60,924 bases of DNA from Blautia sp. GTDB lineage: Bacteria > Bacillota > Clostridia > Lachnospirales > Lachnospiraceae. A program made the position numbers and the translations under genes. The notes under the pieces are model-generated. The model did no database searches, was not told the DNA's origin, and saw nothing but the letters and a program-made list of their open reading frames with translations. Shown in pieces: positions 35,476 through 44,015 of this stretch (position 1 is the first letter of the stretch; every line of letters begins with the position of its first letter). The DNA lies in the NCBI GenBank assembly GCA_023664455.1, contig JAMPFM010000012.1, forward strand, positions 1 to 60,924, given 5' to 3'.

Positions 35476-36819
35476 ATGAAAAGAAATAAAATCCGTACCG
35501 TTATCGCAGCTTCCATCCTGTTCTGTTTCTGCTGTTCCTGCGGCACGCAGACAGCATTGCCACAAACGGAAGATGCAAAAGAAGATGCTGTTTCGGATAA
35601 AGACAACGAAACTCTGCCGGATACTACAGACACTGCCAGCGCTGCCGAAGGCGTGCAAAAAGAGCAAAATGTCCCAGAAAAAGACAATATAGAAAACGAG
35701 GACGAAACTTTTACCATATCCATTGAAATGAAAACGGAAGAATCCAGCGAGAATGCGGAAGACGGGACATGCATTTATACTCTGAGCTATGGATATCCCA
35801 TCATTACCATTACCGGGCACGAAGACAGCGCTGCTAAAATCAATGCAGATATCCAGGAAATCGTATCCGCATTCCTCACTGCTGCAGACAATGATGAGCT
35901 GCAATATGCAAAGGACGATTATGAGACGCGCAGTGAAGACCCGGAATGGGACTATCCTTTTATGCCCTACGCATCGGAATTACATTTCACGGCTACCCGT
36001 TCTGACAGTAATGTCATTTCTTTTGTCATAACGAATTATGTCTATAGCGGCGGCGCCCACGGTTTCACAAGTACTACCGGAGTCAGCTACAATACGCAGA
36101 CTGGCGAGAAAATATCCTTTTCGGAGCTTGCCGAAAATGCCGATACTTTCCATGCGGATACACTTGCCTATAATCAAAAATTGGCAGCTTCCGTCTCTTA
36201 TCAGGGTATGTTGTTTAGCGACGAGAGTATTTATAACGGGGAGCTTGAGTCCGTGCTGTATGCCGAGGATTCCTGGTATCTATCCACGTTCGGTCTTGTT
36301 TTTCTCAGCAATCCTTATGCACTGGGTCCCTACGCTGCGGGCACGATAGAATTTGTTATCCCCTATAGCGATTTGGACGTCATGGGCTTAGAAGAGGCTT
36401 TTACCTATCCCGGCAGACTGACCCGGAAACTGCGGCATGAAGAGTCCTATGCTATCGACGTCAACGGCGACGGGCAGGAAGATTCCATCCAGTTTTCTAC
36501 GGTGTATACCGAATCGGAAGACGGGGGCGAAACAACGGTTCACTTTATCGTTAACGACATGGATTTCGCGCAGAATGCGGACGACGAATTAAAAGAGCGC
36601 TTTCTGGAATATGCATGGATGGAAGACTATGCCATTTATGATTTGGACGAATCGGATGGGATACTGGATTTTGTTTTCTTTACCTCTGAGAATGAAAATG
36701 ACACATATGTCACATACAGTCATTTCTACCGCTACGGAAAAGACGGCAGTCTTACCTATGTCGGGAAAACGACAGGGAATATTTATGACCCGACGGAAGA
36801 GATTGTCCTTGTGAGATAA
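35476..36819 (+). CDS. Lipoprotein with DUF4163/DUF3298-like domains
   Basis: A 447-residue exported protein. The N terminus (MKRNKIRTVIAASILFCFCCSCG) resembles a lipoprotein signal with Cys at about 22, though Cys-rich and atypical. An acidic, low-complexity linker runs to about residue 75. The next 240 residues resemble the DUF4163/DUF3298 pair (YTLSYGYPIITITGHEDSAA, NYVYSGGAHGFTS, GEKISFSELAENAD, FVIPYSDL) found in RsiV-like anti-sigma factors, where it binds lysozyme, and in stand-alone exported proteins. A C-terminal region contains an EF-like VNGDGQEDSIQF. AGGAG lies seven bases before the ATG; probably co-transcribed with the chemoreceptor. Confidence 0.85.
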   Translation: MKRNKIRTVIAASILFCFCCSCGTQTALPQTEDAKEDAVSDKDNETLPDTTDTASAAEGVQKEQNVPEKDNIENEDETFTISIEMKTEESSENAEDGTCIYTLSYGYPIITITGHEDSAAKINADIQEIVSAFLTAADNDELQYAKDDYETRSEDPEWDYPFMPYASELHFTATRSDSNVISFVITNYVYSGGAHGFTSTTGVSYNTQTGEKISFSELAENADTFHADTLAYNQKLAASVSYQGMLFSDESIYNGELESVLYAEDSWYLSTFGLVFLSNPYALGPYAAGTIEFVIPYSDLDVMGLEEAFTYPGRLTRKLRHEESYAIDVNGDGQEDSIQFSTVYTESEDGGETTVHFIVNDMDFAQNADDELKERFLEYAWMEDYAIYDLDESDGILDFVFFTSENENDTYVTYSHFYRYGKDGSLTYVGKTTGNIYDPTEEIVLVR

Positions 36820-36848
36820 AGTTTCAAAAAAACAAAAAGGAATTCTGC

Positions 36849-37487
36849 ATGAATATTGACCTTACAAAAACCCAACAGTACCTTGAATGGTTTAAAAACA
36901 AATTATATCTAAATGCCATTGCACCCTCTGCGAAGAGCCGCATCTTATATAGAGGGCAAGTATACCGGTGTAACCTAGGTGTTGGTATTGGCAGCGAAGA
37001 ATGCAAAGAGCGTCCTTGTGTGATTCTCCAATACAATTCTGCTAATAAAACATCTCCGAATACACTGGTTGCGCCTATTACTCATACCACTTCTATGCTT
37101 CCTGTTGTTGTACCTATTGCTGAGAAAAGGGATTCTTCCGGCAATCTGATACTTGATGGAAATGTCCTTCTCGGAAACATTACTTGTGTAAGTAAAGCGC
37201 GACTTGGTGATTTTATTACCGACCTCTCTGCTGAGGAAATGAAAGCTGTTGATAAAGCTATTTCTCTATCCCTTGGCATAAACCACTATTACCAGACATT
37301 ACAAAATATATATAATGATAAGTTGCAATACATTGAAAAGTTGAAAAACAATCGTACTTTATTACAGGCTGATTTGGATTCAAAGCAACAATATATTAAT
37401 GATTTTCAAAAATTACTTGATATCTATCATTTTTCTGATATTCAAAGTTTAGCAGATTTTATAGAAAAATCTTTAAAAGAAAAGTAG
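36849..37487 (+). CDS. PemK/MazF-like toxin with C-terminal coiled coil
   Basis: Predicted endoribonuclease of the MazF/PemK fold. In 212 residues, about 30-145 match the fold: RGQVYRCNLGVGIGSEECKERPCVIL, SPNTLVAPITHT, VLLGNITCVSKARL and the final strand; the RPCVIL and PIT parts are typical active-site neighbourhood. The C-terminal 65 residues are a Lys/Gln-rich helix (YNDKLQYIEKLKNNRTLLQ) not found in ordinary MazF. No antitoxin gene lies upstream: the preceding gene is the lipoprotein, 29 bp away. Base composition is AT-richer than the neighbours, suggesting acquisition. AAAGGA is seven bases before the ATG. Confidence 0.85.
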   Translation: MNIDLTKTQQYLEWFKNKLYLNAIAPSAKSRILYRGQVYRCNLGVGIGSEECKERPCVILQYNSANKTSPNTLVAPITHTTSMLPVVVPIAEKRDSSGNLILDGNVLLGNITCVSKARLGDFITDLSAEEMKAVDKAISLSLGINHYYQTLQNIYNDKLQYIEKLKNNRTLLQADLDSKQQYINDFQKLLDIYHFSDIQSLADFIEKSLKEK

Positions 37488-37526
37488 ACAAGCTTTAATT
37501 TTCATGCTAATATAAAAATACAAGAA

Positions 37527-37707
37527 AGATGTTCACGAGCGGGACATCAATATAGTATTTCAAAAGAGGGAACTACGAGTGAGTTCCCTTTATTTTGTCC
37601 ATACATAATATTTCTTTTTTCAGCATAAAATAGAATTGTAATTCTTCTTTGGACGTGTGCCAAGGAATCTATTATAATCAAGCAAGGGAGTCACGAGCGG
37701 ACTCCCA
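37527..37707 (+). repeat. Three hairpins sharing an ACGAGYG loop
   Basis: Hairpins at 37528-37548 (GATGTTC/GGACATC), 37567-37589 (AGGGAACT/AGTTCCCT) and 37686-37706 (GGGAGTC/GACTCCC) have different stems but the loops ACGAGCG, ACGAGTG and ACGAGCG. Each is preceded 7-11 bases upstream by a -10-like hexamer (TATAAA, TATAGT, TATAAT). The second and third are followed by T-rich sequence. Confidence 0.75.
37649..37678 (+). promoter_or_regulatory. Promoter directly in front of the third hairpin
   Basis: TTGGAC (37649-37654), 18-base spacer, TATAAT (37673-37678). A transcript from here would begin just before the hairpin at 37686-37706. Confidence 0.45.
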
Positions 37708-37710
37708 TTT

Positions 37711-38814
37711 TCAATTATTTTTCATTTCCTCCACGACCCTTGCCAGCTCCTCTTCCTGCGTACAGAATAGTCTTGCGGAAGCTTCTATTGCGATTTCTGA
37801 TACCTGCTCTTTTTGTAAAAAACGGATATCCTCCGCTCCCAGGCTTCCCATCTTACACGCATTCACTGCATCATTTAACCTGCCAAAATAATGCATCAGC
37901 TCATCAAAATCCTGTATCCTGTCAAGTACGCTCTGCCCGTAGGCGTCCTGTTCTAATTCGCAGACCGCCACGACCTGCATCGCCATTTTTAGCTCGCCTG
38001 TGATATCGGAGGCTTCCATCAATACATCCGGTCTTTTTTCCAGTGAATCCAGAAAATATGCCTTTGCCCCCGCGATGTCCTTCTTCTGGAAAAAACCGGC
38101 AAGCGTATCCTTCATCTGCTTCGTTTCATACTTCTCGGTGGTCATGCCGATCTTGCACTCATATACTTTCAGCCCTTTTGTCTCTACCCATACCATCAGC
38201 AGAAATTCCGAGATAAACCCGAACACCCGCTTATGGTAATCATCATAGCCGCTTGCGTCTATCCGCTTTTCCACCTCTTCAAAGATGGAAAAAAGCCAGG
38301 CGCAGTATTCGTCGTAGAGTTCTTTTTTAGCCACCATCATATTCGCGAAATAAGTGCCGTTTCCGTGGACGAGCCTTTCAAAATTTTCATAAAATTCGGG
38401 CGTTTTTTGCCGGATGACTTCTCCTGTCGTAACCAAATCAAAGAGATTGTAATCCCCTGCATAACCGTCATAATAGGAAAAATTCAGTTTTAACTTTTTG
38501 GAAGTAATGATATCGTACTCCTTCAGAATGGACAAATAATCCTGTCCGCCAAAAATCCTGCCCTCCTCGGTGCAAAAATACCTTCTATAATGGCTGATTC
38601 CCACATAATCGGAAGTCCGCACATTTTTCCATACCCAGTAAACTCCCGTAAGCTCCCCGTAATAACAGTTTTTCTCTGATATATTATCCCCCGTATCGTC
38701 CCCGGCGTAGCCTAAATCCTCACCACCGGCACGTCCCACCTGCAGCGGAATATATACGGAATCGGAAGGTTCTTTAAATTTTTTATGGGTCATCGTAAAA
38801 ATTGTAACCGTCAT
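37711..38814 (-). CDS. DUF4422 glycosyltransferase-like protein
   Basis: A 367-residue cytoplasmic protein resembling DUF4422 proteins of polysaccharide gene clusters. Typical parts: IFTMTHKKFKEPSDSVYIPLQVG, GELTGVYWVWKNVRTSDYVG followed by SHYRRYFCTEEG, and GNGTYFANMMVAKKELYDEYCAWLF. The C-terminal 110 residues are an additional helical region. The ATG at 38814 begins two bases after the MATE stop, so translation is probably coupled. The longer frame to 38904 runs within the MATE gene and has no ribosome site. No other polysaccharide genes are adjacent, which is unusual for the family. Confidence 0.85.
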   Translation of the reverse strand: MTVTIFTMTHKKFKEPSDSVYIPLQVGRAGGEDLGYAGDDTGDNISEKNCYYGELTGVYWVWKNVRTSDYVGISHYRRYFCTEEGRIFGGQDYLSILKEYDIITSKKLKLNFSYYDGYAGDYNLFDLVTTGEVIRQKTPEFYENFERLVHGNGTYFANMMVAKKELYDEYCAWLFSIFEEVEKRIDASGYDDYHKRVFGFISEFLLMVWVETKGLKVYECKIGMTTEKYETKQMKDTLAGFFQKKDIAGAKAYFLDSLEKRPDVLMEASDITGELKMAMQVVAVCELEQDAYGQSVLDRIQDFDELMHYFGRLNDAVNACKMGSLGAEDIRFLQKEQVSEIAIEASARLFCTQEEELARVVEEMKNN

Positions 38815-38816
38815 CG

Positions 38817-40166
38817 CTATGCCGCCGCTCCTTTGCGTATTTTTTCTATCTCTTTTCGTGCATATAAATAGGCGGGAATCAGGAAAATATCGGCAAATAC
38901 CCATGCCATCGGATTGGCAAAACCGACTGCGGCAAAGCCAAAATAAGGCACCAGCACAAACCCTACGATACTTCTTGCCACCATTTCAAAAATACCCGCA
39001 AACACGGCAAGTCTGCTAAATCCCATGCCCTGTATTAAGAAACGGACGATATTGACAAGCGCGAGGGCAAAATAGAAACAAGCGTTCATCAGCGTATACC
39101 ACTGCGCGTTTTCCAGAATCGCCGTCTCACCGCCATCTATAAATAATAAGAGCAGCGAACGCCCGCACAATAAGACAACGAAAAAGGCAATAACCGCATA
39201 TGCCGCGCCTAAGAGGACACAGCTTTTCAGCCCCTTGCTGATTCTGTCAAACTGCCCGGCGCCCACATTCTGTCCGCCGTAAGTCGCCATCGTAGAACCC
39301 ATAGCATCAAACGGGCATACCAGAAACATACTCAGTTTACTGCCCGCCGTCACCGTCGCCACCGCATCAGATCCGATGCTGTTAACCGCGCTTTGTAAAA
39401 TCACGCTGCCGATTGCCGTAATGGAATATTGCAGCCCCATCGGAAGCCCCATCGCGCACAACTTCCTGATGCAGTCCCCATCCCTAATCCAGTCTTCCCT
39501 GCTCATCTGTAAAATCGCAAATTTCTTTTTCATATAAAGGAAGCAGCAGATTCCTGCCACCGCCTGGGACACCACTGTGGCTATCGCCGCCCCGGCAACG
39601 CCCCAATGGAAAATGAGGATACACAACAAATCCAAGAGAATATTAAGCAGCGCCGCCATCACCAGAAAAATAACCGGCGTCTTGCTGTCGCCGAGGGAAC
39701 GGATTATCGCCGCGGTCATATTATAAAGATATGTCACCGGAATCCCCAGAAAAATAATCAGGATATAGCTGTAAGCGCCATCTATAATATTATCCGGCGT
39801 CCGCATCAGCTGCAGAATCGGACGGCATAAAAGCGATACGATAATCGTCATTGCCACCGCAAAAACCGCCGCAAGGCGGACGCTGTTCGTCACATACTGA
39901 CGCAGTTTTCTCTCATTCCCTGCGCCAAACTCCTGTGCAATCGGAATGGCAAACCCGCTGCAGACGCCCATGCAGAATCCAATAATCATAAAATTGACCG
40001 AACCGGTCGAACCAACTGCCGCCAGCGCATTGACCCCCAATGCCTGACCGACAATCACCGTATCCACCATGCTGTAAAACTGCTGAAACAGCAATCCAAA
40101 TAAAAGAGGAATCGAAAACCCCAGAATTAACTTCATGGGGCTTCCTTTCGTCATATCTTTTTCCAT
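38817..40166 (-). CDS. MATE family efflux transporter
   Basis: Twelve-helix multidrug/oligosaccharidyl-lipid exporter-type protein, 449 residues. MKLILGFSIPLLFGLLFQQF and YSMVDTVIVGQALGVNALAAVG are classic MATE N-terminal motifs, and the second half repeats them (GLPMGLQYSITAIGSVILQS, AVATVTAGSKLS). AGAGG seven bases before the ATG at 40166 sets the start. Substrate unknown. Followed immediately by the DUF4422 gene, hinting that it might move a lipid-linked or glycosylated product, but this is inference. Confidence 0.93.
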   Translation of the reverse strand: MEKDMTKGSPMKLILGFSIPLLFGLLFQQFYSMVDTVIVGQALGVNALAAVGSTGSVNFMIIGFCMGVCSGFAIPIAQEFGAGNERKLRQYVTNSVRLAAVFAVAMTIIVSLLCRPILQLMRTPDNIIDGAYSYILIIFLGIPVTYLYNMTAAIIRSLGDSKTPVIFLVMAALLNILLDLLCILIFHWGVAGAAIATVVSQAVAGICCFLYMKKKFAILQMSREDWIRDGDCIRKLCAMGLPMGLQYSITAIGSVILQSAVNSIGSDAVATVTAGSKLSMFLVCPFDAMGSTMATYGGQNVGAGQFDRISKGLKSCVLLGAAYAVIAFFVVLLCGRSLLLLFIDGGETAILENAQWYTLMNACFYFALALVNIVRFLIQGMGFSRLAVFAGIFEMVARSIVGFVLVPYFGFAAVGFANPMAWVFADIFLIPAYLYARKEIEKIRKGAAA

Positions 40167-40269
40167 CACTGCACCTCTGAACAAAATATTCTATGCTGCA
40201 TCAATACTCCATACCTTGTCTGCGACAATGCATCAGACCATGCCTGTAACTATGTAGTAATGCTGTAGA

Positions 40270-41436
40270 CTATACCTGCAACAATGCCTGTGCCAGCTCT
40301 TCCAGCTGCGCCTGTGAGGTCTCATTTAACGTGGATTTCATGGTTACTACCGGTTCCAGAATCGTAATCTCTTTTAGCTGGGACAGACTTTCCTTCATGA
40401 TTCTGCCTGCCATCGGCGCCCAGCTTCCGTTTTCTATCAGTCCGATAGTGCGTTTCTGATAATTCTTGGATTTCAAATGCGCCAGAAAACTTTCCATACA
40501 TGGGAAAATGCCGCCGTCATAGGTTGCCGCCGCCAAAACCATCCTATCATAACGATAAGCGTCCTCTATCACTTCCGCCATGTCTTCCCGCGCCAAATCC
40601 GACAACACTACTTTTTCCACGCCTTTTTCCTGCAGCAATTCTGCCAGTTTCTCTGCCGCCTTGCCGGTATTTCCATGAATCGATGCATAGGCAATCAGCA
40701 CGCCCTTATCCTCCGGCTCATAACTGCTCCAAATCTGGTATTTTCCCAGATAGTATGCCAGATTTTCCGTCAGCCAGGGACCATGCAGCGGACATATCGT
40801 CTGAATATCCAGCGCCGCCGCTTTTTTCAACAGCGCCTGCACCTGCATCCCGTATTTTCCTACGATATTGAAATAATATCTTCTTGCTTCGCACGCCCAG
40901 TCTTCTTCGGTATCCAACGCACCAAATTTACCAAATGCGTCCGCAGAAAACAGAATTTTTTCCGTTTTCTCATACGCCACCATAACCTCCGGCCAATGCA
41001 CCATAGGCGCCATGACGAAAGTAAGCGCATGTTTACCGAGGGACAGTTCCTCGCCCTCTTTCACCACCACGCTGCGTCCGCTCATATCCAATGGGAAAAA
41101 CTGTGGCAGCATCGCCAGTGATTTCGCATTGACGACAATCTCTGCCTCTGGATATTTTTCCATAAACTTCTGGATATTGCCGGCATGGTCCGGCTCCAAA
41201 TGGGAAACCACAAGATAATCCGGTTTTCTTTCCCCTAAAACACTGTCCAGATTGGCAAACCATTCATCTCCGGCTCTTAAATCCACGCTATCCATAACGG
41301 CAATTTTATCATCCAGAATCACATAAGAATTGTAAGATACGCCGTTTGGAACCACATACTGGCTTTCAAATAAGTCAATGGTCTTGTCATCCGCCCCCAC
41401 ATACCAGACGGAATCTGTAATCTTTGTATTTTCCAT
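40270..41436 (-). CDS. Flavodiiron protein (A-type flavoprotein)
   Basis: Reduces O2 to water or NO to N2O in anaerobes. The 388-residue protein has an N-terminal metallo-beta-lactamase-like diiron domain with the ligand motif VVSHLEPDHAGN (HxExDH), MVHWPEVMV, SADAFG and ICPLHGPW, and a C-terminal flavodoxin domain (VLIAYASIHGNTGKAAEKL). It ends after the flavodoxin, with no rubredoxin fusion. GGAAGGG eight bases before the ATG fixes the start at 41436. A single-gene unit for oxidative or nitrosative stress defence. Confidence 0.95.
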   Translation of the reverse strand: MENTKITDSVWYVGADDKTIDLFESQYVVPNGVSYNSYVILDDKIAVMDSVDLRAGDEWFANLDSVLGERKPDYLVVSHLEPDHAGNIQKFMEKYPEAEIVVNAKSLAMLPQFFPLDMSGRSVVVKEGEELSLGKHALTFVMAPMVHWPEVMVAYEKTEKILFSADAFGKFGALDTEEDWACEARRYYFNIVGKYGMQVQALLKKAAALDIQTICPLHGPWLTENLAYYLGKYQIWSSYEPEDKGVLIAYASIHGNTGKAAEKLAELLQEKGVEKVVLSDLAREDMAEVIEDAYRYDRMVLAAATYDGGIFPCMESFLAHLKSKNYQKRTIGLIENGSWAPMAGRIMKESLSQLKEITILEPVVTMKSTLNETSQAQLEELAQALLQV

Positions 41437-41500
41437 ATACTTAACCCTTCCTGCTTTCCGACCTGCTGCCTTTCTGCGCAGATACAATTTATCCATATCG

Positions 41501-41529
41501 GTTATAGCATAGAAACTCTCTTTGCGCAA
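41501..41529 (-). promoter_or_regulatory. Promoter of the flavodiiron protein gene
   Basis: TTGCGC (41524-41529), 17-base spacer, TATAAC (41501-41506) on the minus strand. This also excludes the longer reading frame, which would start in the -35. Confidence 0.55.
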
Positions 41530-41603
41530 GCGGTAGTTGCAGCTTTTTAATATAGTCTTCTTTCACAAAATGTTTCACTTTTCCAAAATACGCCGTCAAA
41601 TAT

Positions 41604-42074
41604 TTATTCATACCCCTTACAGACATCAACCCAGCTTATGCAGCCGGAGTATTCCTCAAGCTGCGCAATCGTAAGCTCTATGGCGCTGTTGGCGCTGCCG
41701 CATGCGGGAAATACCGTTTCAAACCGCTTCAAGGATTCGTCCAGATAAACCTCCACGCCCTCATTAACGGCAAAAGGACATACACCGCCCACTCCATGAC
41801 CGATAAGCGTTTCCACTTCCTCCGGTGAAAGCATTTTCGCCTTTGTCCCAAACTGCACCTTGTATTTCGGATTATCAATTTTTGCATCACCCGCTGCAAC
41901 GACCAGCAAAGGGCCTTCTTTTCCCATGAAGGACAGGGTTTTCGCTATCCGCTGGGGTGCGCAGTGTAACGCCTTTGCAGCCAGCTCTACTGTCGCGCTG
42001 GATACGTCAAACTCCTGAATCCTATCCTCCATATGATACTTTTCAAAATACTGTTTTACTCTTTCGATTGACAT
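41604..42074 (-). CDS. YbaK/EbsC-type aminoacyl-tRNA deacylase
   Basis: Predicted trans-editing protein that hydrolyses mischarged tRNA. The 156 residues show VELAAKALHCAPQRIAKTLSF, LLVVAAGDAKIDNPKYK, FGTKAKMLSPEEVETLIGHG and the signature VGGVCPFAV with EVYLDESLKRFETVFPACGS. The ATG at 42086 abuts the ribosome site AAAGGA; 42074 is 12 bases away and begins at the expected MSIERV, so it is preferred but not certain. Located between an acyltransferase gene and the flavodiiron protein gene on the same strand. Confidence 0.9.
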   Translation of the reverse strand: MSIERVKQYFEKYHMEDRIQEFDVSSATVELAAKALHCAPQRIAKTLSFMGKEGPLLVVAAGDAKIDNPKYKVQFGTKAKMLSPEEVETLIGHGVGGVCPFAVNEGVEVYLDESLKRFETVFPACGSANSAIELTIAQLEEYSGCISWVDVCKGYE

Positions 42075-42100
42075 GTTAATCATCATTCCTTTCTTATAAT

Positions 42101-43243
42101 CTATGACTCTTTCCTATCCGGCTGCTCCGTTTCCTCTGGCAGAAAATCCAACGCTTTTCTGACGACCCTATCCAGAAAACCTGCAATCCCTCGAATCAAC
42201 GTATTAATTCCCAGCCACTGAAACAGCCGCTGTCTTACAAATTCCACCGCCCCGCATACGATAAATACGCCTATCCATATGCCCAGAATGGCCAAAATAT
42301 TTTCCCGCTCTACAAGCCAGTCATTTATCCGTACCCCTTCCCAGAGGACATGGGCAAGATTCCGGTTATTATGTACCAGATAAATGCCAAACGTCAGACC
42401 CCCGGTAAACTGAATGCCCTTGGCAAGTTTCTCATTTTTAATCTGCACCGAACAGAAAAAACAGAAGAGGAATACGGAAGCGCATAGCGCCGGCAGCGCG
42501 TTAAAGGAATAGAAAATTTCCGAAATCTTAAAGATGATTTCCTCCCGGAGTATCCTGCTGACAAATCCAATCCTTCCTACAAAGAGCACTGCAAATTTAC
42601 AAAGCGGTATCACCAGAATACTCACCAGATAATACCAGCCCGCCTTCTTTTTGCCATCCGCATAATATTTCCTCAGATAGCCGCCTATCAGGTATAAATA
42701 GATAAACCAGACAATCCCATATGCCCCCCCCTCGTTCAACCAACCGTCCTTATGTAGAAATGTGGGAATCACGCTGAACAAAACGCCCAACAACAGCAGC
42801 AGCCTCCGATAGGGCTTTTCTTCCATATTCTGAATAATAAGAGCCAGATAGGGGGCAAAACAGTATAAGCCTATATAAATCGTGGCAAACCAATACTCGC
42901 TGCTCGTAATCGGTAGAAAAACATCCGCCCAACTGCTCTTTAATTCCACTTTACAGGCATACAGTACCAGCGCTATCGTAATGGAATAAAACAACACCTG
43001 AAAATAAATCTGCAACAGTTTCTCAAAGCGGAATTTCGTTTCTTCCCAGAAGTACCCGCTGATAAGCACATAGCAATTAACGCCCGTCATGCATAAAGCG
43101 TATAAAAACCATGAGATATAGTAAACCGGCTGTCCCGGATTCATTTCCCACAACACCGACGTCTTGGTCATCAAATGAATCATTATCACCAGAAACATTG
43201 AGAGTACCCTTAAAAGTTCTATGTTTGTCTTTCGTTTTTTCAT
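42101..43243 (-). CDS. Membrane acyltransferase, acyltransferase-3 family
   Basis: A 380-residue integral membrane protein with about ten helices, similar to OafA/YrhL O-acetyltransferases and fucose 4-O-acetylase-like proteins. The N-terminal motif NIELLRVLSMFLVIMIHLM contains the expected catalytic His; FLYALCMTGVNCYVLISGYF and TFGIYLVHNNRNLAHVLWEG follow. Likely acylates an exported sugar or glycan; target unknown. AGAGGA lies seven bases upstream. The YbaK gene is next on the same strand, 26 bp away. Confidence 0.9.
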   Translation of the reverse strand: MKKRKTNIELLRVLSMFLVIMIHLMTKTSVLWEMNPGQPVYYISWFLYALCMTGVNCYVLISGYFWEETKFRFEKLLQIYFQVLFYSITIALVLYACKVELKSSWADVFLPITSSEYWFATIYIGLYCFAPYLALIIQNMEEKPYRRLLLLLGVLFSVIPTFLHKDGWLNEGGAYGIVWFIYLYLIGGYLRKYYADGKKKAGWYYLVSILVIPLCKFAVLFVGRIGFVSRILREEIIFKISEIFYSFNALPALCASVFLFCFFCSVQIKNEKLAKGIQFTGGLTFGIYLVHNNRNLAHVLWEGVRINDWLVERENILAILGIWIGVFIVCGAVEFVRQRLFQWLGINTLIRGIAGFLDRVVRKALDFLPEETEQPDRKES

Positions 43244-43384
43244 TTAATTTTCCTCTTTGCTTTTCCCCTGTCTGCGCAGGGCTATTGCGTATCTTGTCCG
43301 CAGTGCGCATTGCCACCGCAAACATTATATCATTTCTTTCTTATAAAATCATCTATAAATACTTATCTAAGTCGTGTTCGGAGT

Positions 43385-43471
43385 CATATTTTCCTGGACA
43401 GGACATATTTTTCTTAAAACAGGGCATATTAAAACTACAGAAAAAAGGAAAAAGTGACGCTTGTGTCACTT
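43385..43471 (+). promoter_or_regulatory. Repeated CATATT motif and leader hairpin
   Basis: ACAGGRCATATT occurs at 43398-43409 and 43419-43430, 21 bases apart, with a weaker TCATATT at 43384-43390. A seven-base stem AAGTGAC/GTCACTT (43452-43471) lies five bases before the GGAGG ribosome site of the next gene. Confidence 0.4.
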
Positions 43472-43486
43472 CAAATGGAGGCAATT

Positions 43487-43921
43487 ATGGAAAAAAACGA
43501 TACCATTTCACTACTGAAAGAATGTGACTCCGGCACGAAAATGGCGGTGGTTTCCATTGATGAAGTTCTGGATAAAGTACAGGACGGGCACATGAAAGAT
43601 TTACTGACAGAAAGCAAGGCGCACCATGAAAAATTAGGCAACGAGATTCATTCCCTTTTAGTCGAGCATGGCAGTGAAGAGAAAGACCCCAGCCCGATGG
43701 CGAAAAGCATGTCCTGGATGAAGACAAACATGAAAGTCGGAATGCATGAAAGCGACGCCGCAGTTGCTGACGTTATCACCGACGGCTGCAACATGGGCGT
43801 AAAATCACTGCACAAGTATCTCAACCAATATCAGGATGCAGATAATACTTCTAAATCAATCTGCAAACGTCTGGTTTCCATTGAGGAAGAATTGTGTAAA
43901 GATTTGAAAGATTATTTATAA
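43487..43921 (+). CDS. Helical-bundle protein of unknown function
   Basis: A 144-residue cytoplasmic protein, almost all helix, rich in Lys, Glu, His and Met: LLKECDSGTKMAVVSIDEVL, ESKAHHEKLGNEIHSLLVEHG, MAKSMSWMKTNMKVGMHESD, KSICKRLVSIEEELCKDLKDYL. The pattern of His/Glu on amphipathic helices resembles ferritin-like bundles (for example DUF2383/PA2169-type proteins), but I cannot confirm metal ligands. GGAGG five bases before the ATG sets the start; the longer frame to 43454 has no such site. It stands alone with its own terminator. Confidence 0.8.
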   Translation: MEKNDTISLLKECDSGTKMAVVSIDEVLDKVQDGHMKDLLTESKAHHEKLGNEIHSLLVEHGSEEKDPSPMAKSMSWMKTNMKVGMHESDAAVADVITDGCNMGVKSLHKYLNQYQDADNTSKSICKRLVSIEEELCKDLKDYL

Positions 43922-43928
43922 TCTAAGA

Positions 43929-43970
43929 AACGGCAAAGAACTGTCAAAAATATTCTTTGCCGTTATTATA
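43929..43970 (+). terminator. Terminator after the helical-bundle protein gene
   Basis: Twelve-base perfect stem AACGGCAAAGAA/TTCTTTGCCGTT (43929-43964) followed by a T-rich tract, between converging genes. Confidence 0.8.
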
Positions 43971-44015
43971 TTTATTCTTTTATGGTGATAAATTTTCCTG
44001 GTGTGTGTTTTTGGG

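Noticed and set aside
38815-38904. Upstream extension of the DUF4422 gene (30 extra codons).
   Set aside because: The extension lies wholly inside the MATE coding sequence, lacks a ribosome site, and the family-like start MTVTIFTMTHKKF begins at 38814.
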